27,464 bases of DNA from SIG607 sp045601805 (GTDB lineage: Bacteria > Bacillota > Clostridia > Oscillospirales > Acutalibacteraceae): assembly GCA_045601805.1 (NCBI GenBank), contig JAZSAJ010000026.1, forward strand, positions 1 to 27,464, given 5' to 3'. The stretch's first letter is position 1. Each line of letters begins with the position of its first letter. This document shows positions 4,373 to 12,516 of this stretch, one piece after another. The notes under the pieces are model-generated. The model was not told the origin of the DNA and made no database searches. It saw nothing but the letters and a program-made list of their open reading frames with translations. Both the position numbers and the translations under genes were made by a program.

Positions 4373-5587
4373 TTAAATTACACCGTTTAATTCGTTTGCT
4401 ATAACAGCGTCGGCTGCGCGGCGGATTTCGCCAAGCGTTTTACCGCCAATAATCATTTTATACATATCTAAAATCATATTGGTAAGTTTATCGTCTGCGC
4501 CCAATTTACAATGTTCGCAAAGCACTTGTTTTGCGCATTCAACCGTTTGTTCGCAACCGTCAACCTCGTCTAAATAACGGCGAAGACCTGCAGCGGCGCC
4601 AATGGCAATATATGCAGGGGTCATACCCAAATCTATTGCCAATTTAGACGAACCGATAAGGCGGTCATCGGGTGATAGTTTTCTTGCAGGGTCGCCGCCA
4701 ACACGCTGACAAGTGTCTTTAAGCGCAGCGTTGGTAAAGCGGTTTAATAAATCGGTTATATGTAACAAAATTTCTTCTAACTTAACGCCGTATTTTTTAG
4801 AAAGCGCCCTTGCGCTTTCTTCCATTGCGCCGCGAACAATAAGGTAAACTTCGTCTTTATCAATGGCCTGATAAATGTACTGAAGACCCAAAATATTGCC
4901 AAGGTAAGCGCAGGTAGCGTGGCCCATATTGTGAACATAAAGTTTTCTTTTTAAGTAAAAATCAAAGGGTGAAAATGGCACCATATTTTTAATGGTGGGG
5001 ATGGTGCCCTTAAACGCGTCTTTGTCAACCGGCAAAAAGCCGTAGCTTTCAACGCAAACGCGAAGCGGGTCGCCATCTTTCATGTCTTCGGTTTGCACAG
5101 GCACCATTCTGCCAATAGATGCTTCAACCAAACCAATATTTTCATCAAACCAGGCTTGTTCTTCTTCGTTTAAATGCTCTTTAATCATTTTTTCAAGCAC
5201 TTTATTTGCATCCATAAGGTTTTCGCAAATAATAATGTTAAAGGGCGGAAGGTTTCTTTCCTTACGAAGTTTTAAACCCGCAACAATATTGGGAATTATG
5301 AATTTTAAAACATTTACGCCAACTGCAGTTGCCATAATGTTTACATTTGCAATTGCTTCGGCAACGGCAGCACCGTCTTTACCGTCAACCGCATTTACAT
5401 TTAAAACATCAACATCGGTATGACCGCTGTTAGAAATTATACGAACAGGATATTTGCCGTTTTTGTTTAAAGTTTCAACAACAGTATCAACAACGTCAAC
5501 GAAGGTTACTTTGTACCCCGACTGTGAAAGAAGCATACCTATAAAACCACGGCCAATATTACCGCCGCCGTACATTAAAGCTTTCAT
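4373..5587 (-). CDS. mtlD: Mannitol-1-phosphate 5-dehydrogenase family protein
   Basis: A polyol-specific long-chain dehydrogenase of 404 aa. Members oxidise mannitol 1-phosphate to fructose 6-phosphate with NAD, or run in reverse. The N-terminal Rossmann motif GGGNIGRGFIG (residues 7-17) matches the MtlD signature closely. The catalytic K-x4-N-x2-H pattern appears at K215, N220 and H223 within KLYVHNMGHATCAYLG. The protein is slightly longer than the E. coli enzyme. The ATG is preceded by AAAGGGG, a modest site. The gene starts 23 bases after the SorE-like reductase and clearly shares its transcript. No mannitol PTS genes or MtlR-type regulator are visible nearby, so the real substrate could be another hexitol phosphate; the family assignment is firm, the substrate less so. 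Confidence 0.85.
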   Translation of the reverse strand: MKALMYGGGNIGRGFIGMLLSQSGYKVTFVDVVDTVVETLNKNGKYPVRIISNSGHTDVDVLNVNAVDGKDGAAVAEAIANVNIMATAVGVNVLKFIIPNIVAGLKLRKERNLPPFNIIICENLMDANKVLEKMIKEHLNEEEQAWFDENIGLVEASIGRMVPVQTEDMKDGDPLRVCVESYGFLPVDKDAFKGTIPTIKNMVPFSPFDFYLKRKLYVHNMGHATCAYLGNILGLQYIYQAIDKDEVYLIVRGAMEESARALSKKYGVKLEEILLHITDLLNRFTNAALKDTCQRVGGDPARKLSPDDRLIGSSKLAIDLGMTPAYIAIGAAAGLRRYLDEVDGCEQTVECAKQVLCEHCKLGADDKLTNMILDMYKMIIGGKTLGEIRRAADAVIANELNGVI

Positions 5588-5610
5588 AAAATTATCCCCT
5601 TTTTTTAAAA

Positions 5611-6876
5611 CTATTCAAGCGGTTTAGCGTTTGCAAGCAAATATTTTTCTGCTTCGCCGTTCCAAAGTCCGTTATTTTCTTCTACAAGTTTAGCAAGATG
5701 AGCAAACATTTCGTTTGTTTTGCCAAGTTCTTGGAAATCAGAAATCGCAGTTAAAGGCATACTAATTTGGTTGTAAATAAGTTTTTTACCACCCCTAATA
5801 TTAGGAAGATTAAGGGTTGTTTCAACAACGCAGTCAAGACCGCCAATGTGGGTAACCATTGCTGCAGGGTTAATTTTACCGCTGTTCATTAAAGCAATTG
5901 CTTCACGCATATCATCGGTATTGCCGCCGCTTGTACCAACAATGTGGGTGTAAGAATAGTGAACATTAAAGAAGTTAAGTTCTGCTTTAAACTGGCTGTC
6001 GGTAGGGCCGGCAAAGAAGTTAAGGCAACCGTCAAAGCCCAAAATAGCATCGGCCTGTTCAACAACAGGGCGAACCGGTGCAAAACAAATAACATCGTCA
6101 TAACCTGTGCCGCCGGTTAAATCGCGAAGTGTTTTTACAGCGTCGGGTGTTTTAGCGGTATTTACATAATGAAGTTCAATGCCAAGTTCCTTTGCGTGTT
6201 CAACAGTGTAAATGCTTTCTGCCCTTGCCAAACGCTCGTCGTCAATATCGGTTACAACCAAAAGCGAGGGTCTGCGGTCGCAGTGAAGAGCATAGTCAAT
6301 AGCGCCAAGACCCATTGGGCCAACCGACGCCAAAAGCGCCATTTTACCGCCTTCTACAATGCCCATATCGTGAACATAGCAGCCAGCTTTTGTGTGGTAC
6401 ATTGCATGAAAAGTACCAATAATACAACTCATTGGTTCGGCAAGAGAACCGTAAAAATAAACATCGGAATTATAAGGAAGCAAACAATCCATTTTAAGTG
6501 TTTCAATGGGAATGTTTGTATACTGTGTGTCGCCACCGCTATAGGAATAAGAATAGCCAGGTGCCAACTGTGAACCCTTATAAAAGTGCGCGGGCTGAAC
6601 GGTAACACCGTCGCCAACCTTAAATTTGTTTTTCCAGTTTTCACCAACTTCTACTACTCTGCCGCAAAATTCATGTCCTACAATAGTGGGGTTTTCTGCA
6701 ACATTATTGGGCACACGCTTGTGGTCTTCGCCCTCAATAGAAGCTTTATAAGTACTCATGCAAAGCGAGTCAGATACAACCTCTACCCTAACTCCGTCGG
6801 CATCAATTTCGGGAAGTTCAATTTCTTCTAAACGAAGGTCGCCTTTACCATGAATTCTTACTGCTTTAGTTTTCAT
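5611..6876 (-). CDS. Zinc-binding medium-chain dehydrogenase, L-sorbose-1-phosphate reductase (SorE)-like
   Basis: A 421-aa MDR superfamily oxidoreductase. The N-terminal part carries likely catalytic zinc ligands C39 (in DSLCMSTYK) and the pair H68-E69 (in VGHEFCGRV). The four-cysteine structural zinc lobe of classic alcohol dehydrogenases is missing. A nucleotide-binding region with SVGPMGLGAIDYAL follows near the middle. The opening and the segment GEDHKRVPNNVAENPTIVGH resemble SorE, which reduces L-sorbose 1-phosphate to glucitol 6-phosphate. It is the first gene of a two-gene operon with the MtlD-like dehydrogenase; together they could interconvert ketose- and hexitol-phosphates. ATG start with AAAGGAG upstream and a promoter at 6909-6937. 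Substrate is inferred from family resemblance only. Confidence 0.75.
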   Translation of the reverse strand: MKTKAVRIHGKGDLRLEEIELPEIDADGVRVEVVSDSLCMSTYKASIEGEDHKRVPNNVAENPTIVGHEFCGRVVEVGENWKNKFKVGDGVTVQPAHFYKGSQLAPGYSYSYSGGDTQYTNIPIETLKMDCLLPYNSDVYFYGSLAEPMSCIIGTFHAMYHTKAGCYVHDMGIVEGGKMALLASVGPMGLGAIDYALHCDRRPSLLVVTDIDDERLARAESIYTVEHAKELGIELHYVNTAKTPDAVKTLRDLTGGTGYDDVICFAPVRPVVEQADAILGFDGCLNFFAGPTDSQFKAELNFFNVHYSYTHIVGTSGGNTDDMREAIALMNSGKINPAAMVTHIGGLDCVVETTLNLPNIRGGKKLIYNQISMPLTAISDFQELGKTNEMFAHLAKLVEENNGLWNGEAEKYLLANAKPLE

Positions 6877-6908
6877 ATTTTTTCTCCTTTGGTTATATTA
6901 ACATAATT

Positions 6909-6937
6909 ATTATAACTTTAAAAACCGCTAAATGCAA
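6909..6937 (-). promoter_or_regulatory. Promoter of the hexitol-phosphate operon
   Basis: Minus-strand TTGCAT (6932-6937), 17 bases, TATAAT (6909-6914). It is back to back with the plus-strand promoter at 6947-6975. Confidence 0.6.
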
Positions 6938-6946
6938 TACTTATAT

Positions 6947-6975
6947 TTGCACAAATTGGTTTTTTGTTGTATAAT
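6947..6975 (+). promoter_or_regulatory. Promoter of the alanyl-tRNA editing gene
   Basis: TTGCAC (6947-6952), 17 bases, TATAAT (6970-6975). It diverges from the hexitol operon promoter only nine bases away, so one bound regulator could affect both. Confidence 0.6.
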
Positions 6976-7003
6976 TATTTTTAGATTTTTTGTGAGGTGC
7001 GTT

Positions 7004-8158
7004 ATGACCGAAAAATTATATGATTATAACAGTTATTTAAAAGAATTTACCGCTTCCGTTATTTCGTGCAAAGAGTGTGACGGCGGTTTTTGTACGGTTT
7101 TAAACAAAACTGCTTTCTTTCCCGAAGAAGGCGGCCAATGTTCTGATACCGGAACTTTAAATGACGCCAATGTTTTAAAGGTTATTCTTAATAATGACGG
7201 CACCATTACCCACATAACCGACCGTTTTGTTAGCAGTGAAGTGGTGGGTAAAATTGATTTTAAAAAGCGTTTTCGCAATATGCAAAACCACACAGGCGAA
7301 CATATATTATCTGGCCTTTTTTATAAACATTACGGTTTTTCTAATGTTGGTTTTCATTTAGGAAGCGAAGAAATTACAATGGATATTTCGGGCTTTTTAA
7401 CGGCTGAACAGTTACAAAAAATTGAAGAAGAAGCCAACTCTATTGTATTTGAAAATGTAAAAGTAACGGCATACTACCCCACAAAAGAAGAACTAAAAAA
7501 TATGTTTTATAGAAGCAAAGGCGAAATAGACGGCGACATTCGCATTGTAAAAATTGGCGAATACGACACCTGCGCTTGCTGTGCGCCCCATGTAAACCGC
7601 ACGGGCGAAGTTGGTTTAATTAAAATTGTGGATTTTTATAAAAACAAAAACTTTTTGCGTTTGCAAATTAAATGCGGTTACGAAGCGCTTTATGATTATC
7701 AAGAAAAGCACCGTAATGCAAAAAGTATTTCGGGCGATTTAAAAGCGCCAATTTGCGAAATTTCAGATGCTGTAAAAGACCTTATAAACCAAAACAAAGA
7801 ACTTAAGTTTGAATTGGGCAAACTTAAACGCGAAGCCGTTTTACAATTAGCAGAAAAAACAGAATTTAAAAACGGCAACCTTTGCGTTTTTGCAAACGGA
7901 ACCGACCGCGACTCTTTAAGAATTCTTGCTAACATTTTAAAAGATAAATGCAGTGGACTGTGCGCTGTTTTAAGCAAAACCGGCACAGGTTATGCCGCCG
8001 TTATTGCAAGTAATAATATTGACCTAAAGAAAAACGCACCGAAAATCTTCGGCGCGCTTTGTGGTGTTGGTGGCGGAAGTAAAACTATGTGTTTTGGCGA
8101 ACTTGCCGCAAACGAAAGCCAAATACAGCGTTTTATAAACGAGTTTATTGCTGATTAA
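7004..8158 (+). CDS. Alanyl-tRNA editing protein (AlaX-like, with DHHA1 domain)
   Basis: This freestanding relative of the AlaRS editing domain removes serine or glycine wrongly attached to tRNA-Ala. The 384-aa product has an N-terminal beta barrel with FFPEEGGQCSDTG, zinc ligands H96 and H100 in HTGEH, and C192 and H196 in CCAPH. A central helical linker (about 255-300) is followed by a DHHA1 domain ending with GVGGGSKTMCFGELA. This full-length form corresponds to the long AlaX type. The frame extends 24 codons further upstream, but the ATG at 7004 is chosen because GAGGTG (6994-6999) precedes it and the promoter ends at 6975. The 3' end overlaps radC on the other strand by 14 bases, so no separate terminator is possible there. 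Confidence 0.9.
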   Translation: MTEKLYDYNSYLKEFTASVISCKECDGGFCTVLNKTAFFPEEGGQCSDTGTLNDANVLKVILNNDGTITHITDRFVSSEVVGKIDFKKRFRNMQNHTGEHILSGLFYKHYGFSNVGFHLGSEEITMDISGFLTAEQLQKIEEEANSIVFENVKVTAYYPTKEELKNMFYRSKGEIDGDIRIVKIGEYDTCACCAPHVNRTGEVGLIKIVDFYKNKNFLRLQIKCGYEALYDYQEKHRNAKSISGDLKAPICEISDAVKDLINQNKELKFELGKLKREAVLQLAEKTEFKNGNLCVFANGTDRDSLRILANILKDKCSGLCAVLSKTGTGYAAVIASNNIDLKKNAPKIFGALCGVGGGSKTMCFGELAANESQIQRFINEFIAD

Positions 8159-8837
8159 AAATATCGCCGAATTCTTCGGATTCTGCCAAAGAAACATAAT
8201 CTCCGTGTGTTATAATTATATGGTCTTTTAAAATGACATTTATACCATCTAAGGCATTTTTAATGTTCTTGGTTACGTTTATATCGGCCTGTGACGGAAG
8301 CGCAATTCCACCCGGGTGGTTATGGCAAACAACCACTTCGGTTGCCTTTGTTTTTAAAACGGTTTCAATAATTTTTCGGGTGCTTACGCCAACCGAAGCA
8401 ATATCGCCGTGCCCTACAAACTCACAGCCCAAGAACTTGCATTTATTATTTAAACTTAACACAGCAAATCTTTCATCGTCTGCCGTAGCGAAAAATAGTT
8501 GAAAATATGTTGCAATTTCATCGGTAGTGCAAAGGTATGTGGTTTTACCCTTTTCCTGTTGTCTGCAAACCGCAGAAATTTCCCTTATCATTTTAAAAAG
8601 TTCAACGGTTCGGTCGGTTACAAACGAAAATTCTTTAAGTTCTTTTTCCGATGCGTTTATAACCCCTGAAATAGAATGGAATTTATTTAAAAGCAAATGT
8701 GCCATTTCGTTCGTATCGCGACGCGGAACAGAAAAATACAAAAGCATTTCAAGACATTCGTGTTCTTGAAACGGTTCAAAACCGTTTTTATGAAATTTTT
8801 CAAGCATACGCTTTCTATGTCCGTCGTGAACTCCCAA
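8145..8837 (-). CDS. radC: RadC-family JAB/MPN protein
   Basis: A protein of 230 aa from the TTG start used here. The N-terminal half (to about residue 95) is the helix-hairpin-helix-like region. The C-terminal half is the MPN/JAB metalloprotease-like domain with H172-N-H174-PGG, S182 and D185, an intact JAMM-type metal site. The biological role of RadC remains unclear; a direct DNA-repair function has been doubted. A GTG at 8846 opens the frame, but it overlaps the AAAGGAG ribosome site itself. TTG at 8837 lies eight bases after that site and gives MGVHDGHRKRML, a typical opening. It has an extended -10 promoter (8862-8890) and is convergent, with a 14-base overlap, to the tRNA-editing gene. 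Confidence 0.9.
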   Translation of the reverse strand: MGVHDGHRKRMLEKFHKNGFEPFQEHECLEMLLYFSVPRRDTNEMAHLLLNKFHSISGVINASEKELKEFSFVTDRTVELFKMIREISAVCRQQEKGKTTYLCTTDEIATYFQLFFATADDERFAVLSLNNKCKFLGCEFVGHGDIASVGVSTRKIIETVLKTKATEVVVCHNHPGGIALPSQADINVTKNIKNALDGINVILKDHIIITHGDYVSLAESEEFGDIFNQQ

Positions 8838-8861
8838 ATTTTCCACTCCTTTCTTTGTTGG

Positions 8862-8890
8862 ATTATATCATAAACCTTTTATAAAAACAA
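8862..8890 (-). promoter_or_regulatory. Extended -10 promoter of radC
   Basis: Minus-strand TTGTTT (8885-8890), 17 bases, TATAAT (8862-8867) preceded by TG-A. Confidence 0.6.
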
Positions 8891-8903
8891 GAAAAATTAA
8901 ACA

Positions 8904-8927
8904 AAAAAGCCCGTCAAACGACGGGCT
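8904..8927 (-). terminator. Terminator of the DUF975-like gene
   Basis: Arms AGCCCGTC (8908-8915) and GACGGGCT (8920-8927) with an AAAC loop. On the minus strand it is followed by TTTTTT. It lies 13 bases after the stop of the gene at 8941-9585. Confidence 0.85.
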
Positions 8928-8940
8928 TTTTAATTTTCAA

Positions 8941-9585
8941 TTATTCAGCGTCTTTTTTAGCAAAGAAGTATGCCTGATAAAGACCTGTGAAGATGTTGCC
9001 GAAAACAAGCACTGCTATAAGCAATACTGCAAAAACAAGAGCAAATAATGTGCCCAAAACAGGAATTGCCGAAAACAAACCAAGCACAAACGAAGCAACC
9101 CAAACACCGCCAACAAAGCACAAATCTGCCAAGAACATTTGGCCTTTAATGCCGTTTGTCATTTTCATAGAAAGGCGCAACGCTTCGGTAGCGCTAACTT
9201 CGGGTTTTGTAATAAGTATGTAAGGAACAAAACGGTAAGAATAAGCTTTAACAATAGCAATAATTGGGCCTGCAATAGGAATAAGCGCCCAAATAAAAAT
9301 CCAAAGAGACATCCAAGCCATACCGCCTGCAACCTTTAAGAAGTTTTTATTAAAACAAGCAAAAAGTTGTTCGGAATTAACTTCTTTACCGGAAAGTCCG
9401 TCTAAGTAAACTTTTGCCATGCCGCAAGTAATAAGAAAACTTACCACAGTGCCAAGAATAAAAATAGGAGCAGTAATAAGTGCGCCTAAAAACATAATTA
9501 CAACACTTAACAAAGAAAGACCCCACAAAACAAAAGGTTTCTTCATTATTACCTCAATTGCCTTTTTATACGATTCTAAAAACAT
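8941..9585 (-). CDS. DUF975-like integral membrane protein
   Basis: A 214-aa very hydrophobic protein with about five or six membrane helices (near 18-38, 39-60, 85-108, 150-175 and 180-205). A cytoplasmic-looking loop with TKPEVSATEALRLSMKMTNGIKG resembles the amphipathic 'AI..S..lMkG.k...F' segment of the DUF975/YciC-type membrane family. No enzymatic motif is seen. ATG start with AAGGGGGAT upstream. It lies 45 bases after the MFS transporter gene and may be cotranscribed with it; a weak hairpin in the gap (about 9609-9622) could partly separate them. Function unknown. Confidence 0.7.
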   Translation of the reverse strand: MFLESYKKAIEVIMKKPFVLWGLSLLSVVIMFLGALITAPIFILGTVVSFLITCGMAKVYLDGLSGKEVNSEQLFACFNKNFLKVAGGMAWMSLWIFIWALIPIAGPIIAIVKAYSYRFVPYILITKPEVSATEALRLSMKMTNGIKGQMFLADLCFVGGVWVASFVLGLFSAIPVLGTLFALVFAVLLIAVLVFGNIFTGLYQAYFFAKKDAE

Positions 9586-9630
9586 TTAATATCCCCCTTA
9601 AAAAATATAGGTTTTTAACCTACTTTTATT

Positions 9631-10932
9631 TTACAATTTTCGCGGCTTTATGTCAACTTCATTTTTGCCTTTTTTAATAAAAAACGGCAAAACAAGCAGT
9701 GCCGCAACCGCCGCGCCCAAAAATATATTTTGGTTTGGCACAAACGAAGTTGTTCCGTCAGAATTTGTTATAACTTCAGCGCTTTCAAGAATTTTTTTGC
9801 CAATTGCAGGACCAACCACACCGGGTATTAAAACCTGAGAAAAAATTCTTATGCCTTGAAGCCGTCCCGACTTACCGGTAGGCGTATTATCTCGTATTAC
9901 CGCGCCGAAAACCGCCATTGACGAAAGGTAACCGCTCATCATTAAAAGCGAACCAATAAACACCGGCACGGTAGTTTTTGTGAAATAAAGCACAATATAC
10001 CCTAAAAGCAAACACAGTACAGATAAAAGCCCCGAAAAAGTAAACCCGCGTTTATCGTAAACCTTACCCCAAAGCGCCGTAACAACCGCCGCAATAATTA
10101 TTGCGGGTGCCATTATAAGCACATAATTGCTCATTTTAAGCGACACTTCATAATAAATAATTAGGTACGGCATAAAAATTTGAATTGAAATATTAAATAT
10201 TACAAAAGCCAAAAGGTATAAATAAAGTTTTTTGTTTTCCCTTACGGTTCTTGGCATAAAACCGTAAACAATTCCGCCAAGGTACGAATCTTTTATAGGT
10301 GTTAATTTGGGCTCTTTAATAATGAAAAAGCCCAAAACACCAATTACCGTTACCAAAGCGCCGATAATTGTGAAAATTAAACTCCAACTTTCTGCCTTTT
10401 CTAAATCAAAAAACATAAAACCGCCAAAGACCACCAAAATGCTAACAAGCGGCATCATGGCGTTTATTCCTTCGGCAGAGCCGCGGTTTGTGGAATCGGT
10501 TGAATCGGTAAGCCAAGCGTTAAAAGCAGCGTCGTTTGCCGTTGAGCCAAAAAAGGTCATAACGCAGTCAAGCAAGGTAGCAAGTGTTACGCCAACAGCC
10601 GAAGCCGAAACAGCCAGTCCAAAGGTTTTGCTTATGATTTCCTGTCTTAAAAATACAAAACTAAAAATTGAAACGCCCCATAAAATGTAGCCAAGGCAAA
10701 TAAATAGTTTTCGTTTGCCAATTTTATCAGATAACGCTCCCATAAAAACGGTGGTTATTGTGGCAGTTACGGCAGAAGCCGCCACCATATTTGCAATATC
10801 GGCAGCAGTTGCATTGAACATTTTGTAAATGAAAACATTAAAATACATATTTTCAACAACCCAAGCAACCTGCCCCATTAAACTAAAAACGGTTATTGCC
10901 ACCCAAAACCGCCCTGAAAGTTTAGTTTTCAT
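9631..10932 (-). CDS. MFS transporter
   Basis: A 433-aa major facilitator with about 12 membrane helices and the signature loop GALSDKIGKRK between helices 2 and 3 (about residues 65-75). A related loop GKVYDKRGF occurs at the start of the second half, reflecting the internal duplication. The long cytoplasmic loop (about 205-235) and GSAEGINAMMPL are seen in sugar-porter-like clostridial MFS proteins, but I cannot assign a substrate. ATG start with a weak GGGGGAA site. The hairpin at 10952-10974 lies between the polysaccharide operon and this gene, so it may be expressed by readthrough or from a promoter I could not identify. Confidence 0.85.
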   Translation of the reverse strand: MKTKLSGRFWVAITVFSLMGQVAWVVENMYFNVFIYKMFNATAADIANMVAASAVTATITTVFMGALSDKIGKRKLFICLGYILWGVSIFSFVFLRQEIISKTFGLAVSASAVGVTLATLLDCVMTFFGSTANDAAFNAWLTDSTDSTNRGSAEGINAMMPLVSILVVFGGFMFFDLEKAESWSLIFTIIGALVTVIGVLGFFIIKEPKLTPIKDSYLGGIVYGFMPRTVRENKKLYLYLLAFVIFNISIQIFMPYLIIYYEVSLKMSNYVLIMAPAIIIAAVVTALWGKVYDKRGFTFSGLLSVLCLLLGYIVLYFTKTTVPVFIGSLLMMSGYLSSMAVFGAVIRDNTPTGKSGRLQGIRIFSQVLIPGVVGPAIGKKILESAEVITNSDGTTSFVPNQNIFLGAAVAALLVLPFFIKKGKNEVDIKPRKL

Positions 10933-10951
10933 AAAATTCCCCCATAATCAC

Positions 10952-10974
10952 AACCCCGCCAATTTGGCGGGGTT
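10952..10974 (-). terminator. Hairpin at the end of the polysaccharide operon
   Basis: Arms AACCCCGCCA (10952-10961) and TGGCGGGGTT (10965-10974), loop ATT, six bases after the flippase stop. It is GC-rich and perfect but has only a poor T tract (TTGTGATTAT) afterwards, so some readthrough into the MFS gene is likely. Confidence 0.6.
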
Positions 10975-10979
10975 ATTAA

Positions 10980-12512
10980 TTATTTTTTCACTTTCTTTGT
11001 AAGTTTTTTAAATTTGCCAAAAAACAAATTTTTCTCGTAATCATTCATGCAGAAAAGCAACATAACCACGCCAAAGAAAACAACAAAAACAACACCGTTA
11101 ACAAGGAACCGCAAAGCCCCTGCACCCATTGGGTTGAAATATTCTAACAACAATCCAACGCCTAAACTTAAAACCAACCACGGTGTGATTTTAAATAAGG
11201 ATTCTTTAAAGAAGTGCCACATATTTAAATGCAACACCTTTACATGAATTACAAGCATTAGTGCGGTTCTTACCATATATGCAATAAAAATTGATAAGGA
11301 AGCGCCAACTGCTCCGTAATATTTTGATAAAACTATGGAGAGCCCTAAATTCAAAACACCCATAATAATGAAAACAAAGGATTGAAGTTTAACCTTATTT
11401 TCAACAATTATGGTAGTATTAGCAATTTGCAACGGCAAATAGAAAAAACTTGGTAGAATAAGCAAAACCGCACACAAATAACTTTCTATAAAGTCGGGTT
11501 TGTTCCAAATATCAACAATAAACGATTTACCGAATGAAATAAATCCAACACATAAAGCACCAATAATTATATATTGAAGGCGACCGATTTTAACCATTAA
11601 ATCCATAAGTTCGGTGTCTTTTTTGCCTTGATATACAAGTTTTGAAATCCTTGGCATAAACATACCGTTTATGGCATTTGCGAAAGTATATACATATCCC
11701 TCAATGGTGTGTGCCAACCCAAATATTGCAGAGGCAACAGCGCCCATGGCAGAAAATGCAACAATAATAGAAGGTGTAATATTAAAAATCAACCGCTGCG
11801 CTATACTTGCAACTGTTGTCCATACCGAAAACCCAAAAATTTCTTTCAGCATTTCTCTATCAAAGTGTTTAAAATTCACTTTGACATTGGTTCTCTTTTT
11901 AATAACAATAAGTTTAAAAGCGATTGTTAAAAGTCCTGAAACTGCATTTACAGTAACAAGCGCAAACACGCCGTATCCTGCCATTAGCGATATTACCATC
12001 GCAATAATAATAAATACCTTGTGGAACAGTTCAGCTATTTTATGCCACGCAAACAATTCGTGTGAAGTTAAAATTCCGTTAAGATTTGTAAAAGGGAAGG
12101 AAATAACACTAAAGAGGCCTACTATAACATATAAAACCTTAAACGTTTCAAGTTCTTCTACCGTTAAATTTGCATATATTTTTTCAATAAAAATGCCAAC
12201 AACAATAAGAATTATTAAAATTATTGCATCTATTAAAAGATACAATTTATAAACAATTCCAAGAAAATTATCTATTGCTTTCTGATTTTCCTCTGCTTTG
12301 TATTTTGAAACAAAGCGCGTAACAGCAGCACTCATACCAAAGTCCATAACGAACATTGTTATAAGTGACGTTGCAAGAGTATACAGCCCATAATTGCTTG
12401 AACCGATTTGTGAAATCATCCAAGGTGTATAAATAAGTCCCGCTATCATATTAAATGCAATAGCGAAGTAAGACAACAACGCACCTAATTTAATTTGTTT
12501 TGAACTGTTCAT
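10980..12512 (-). CDS. wzx: Wzx-type polysaccharide flippase
   Basis: A 510-aa MOP-superfamily exporter with about 14 membrane helices. The start (KLGALLSYFAIAFNMIAGL and TPWMISQIGSSNYGLYTLA) is typical of RfbX/Wzx proteins, which carry undecaprenyl-linked repeat units across the membrane. The C-terminus is strongly basic (FKKLTKKVKK). It is the last gene of the polysaccharide operon, four bases after the preceding glycosyltransferase, with a weak ribosome site (AGGG), so translation is probably coupled. Its presence with a Wzy-like protein points to repeat-unit assembly by the Wzx/Wzy route rather than ABC export. Confidence 0.9.
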   Translation of the reverse strand: MNSSKQIKLGALLSYFAIAFNMIAGLIYTPWMISQIGSSNYGLYTLATSLITMFVMDFGMSAAVTRFVSKYKAEENQKAIDNFLGIVYKLYLLIDAIILIILIVVGIFIEKIYANLTVEELETFKVLYVIVGLFSVISFPFTNLNGILTSHELFAWHKIAELFHKVFIIIAMVISLMAGYGVFALVTVNAVSGLLTIAFKLIVIKKRTNVKVNFKHFDREMLKEIFGFSVWTTVASIAQRLIFNITPSIIVAFSAMGAVASAIFGLAHTIEGYVYTFANAINGMFMPRISKLVYQGKKDTELMDLMVKIGRLQYIIIGALCVGFISFGKSFIVDIWNKPDFIESYLCAVLLILPSFFYLPLQIANTTIIVENKVKLQSFVFIIMGVLNLGLSIVLSKYYGAVGASLSIFIAYMVRTALMLVIHVKVLHLNMWHFFKESLFKITPWLVLSLGVGLLLEYFNPMGAGALRFLVNGVVFVVFFGVVMLLFCMNDYEKNLFFGKFKKLTKKVKK

Positions 12513-12516
12513 AAAT

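Noticed and set aside
8838..8846. GTG start for radC at 8846
   Set aside because: The GTG begins inside the AAAGGAG ribosome binding site; the TTG at 8837 has correct spacing and the typical N-terminus.
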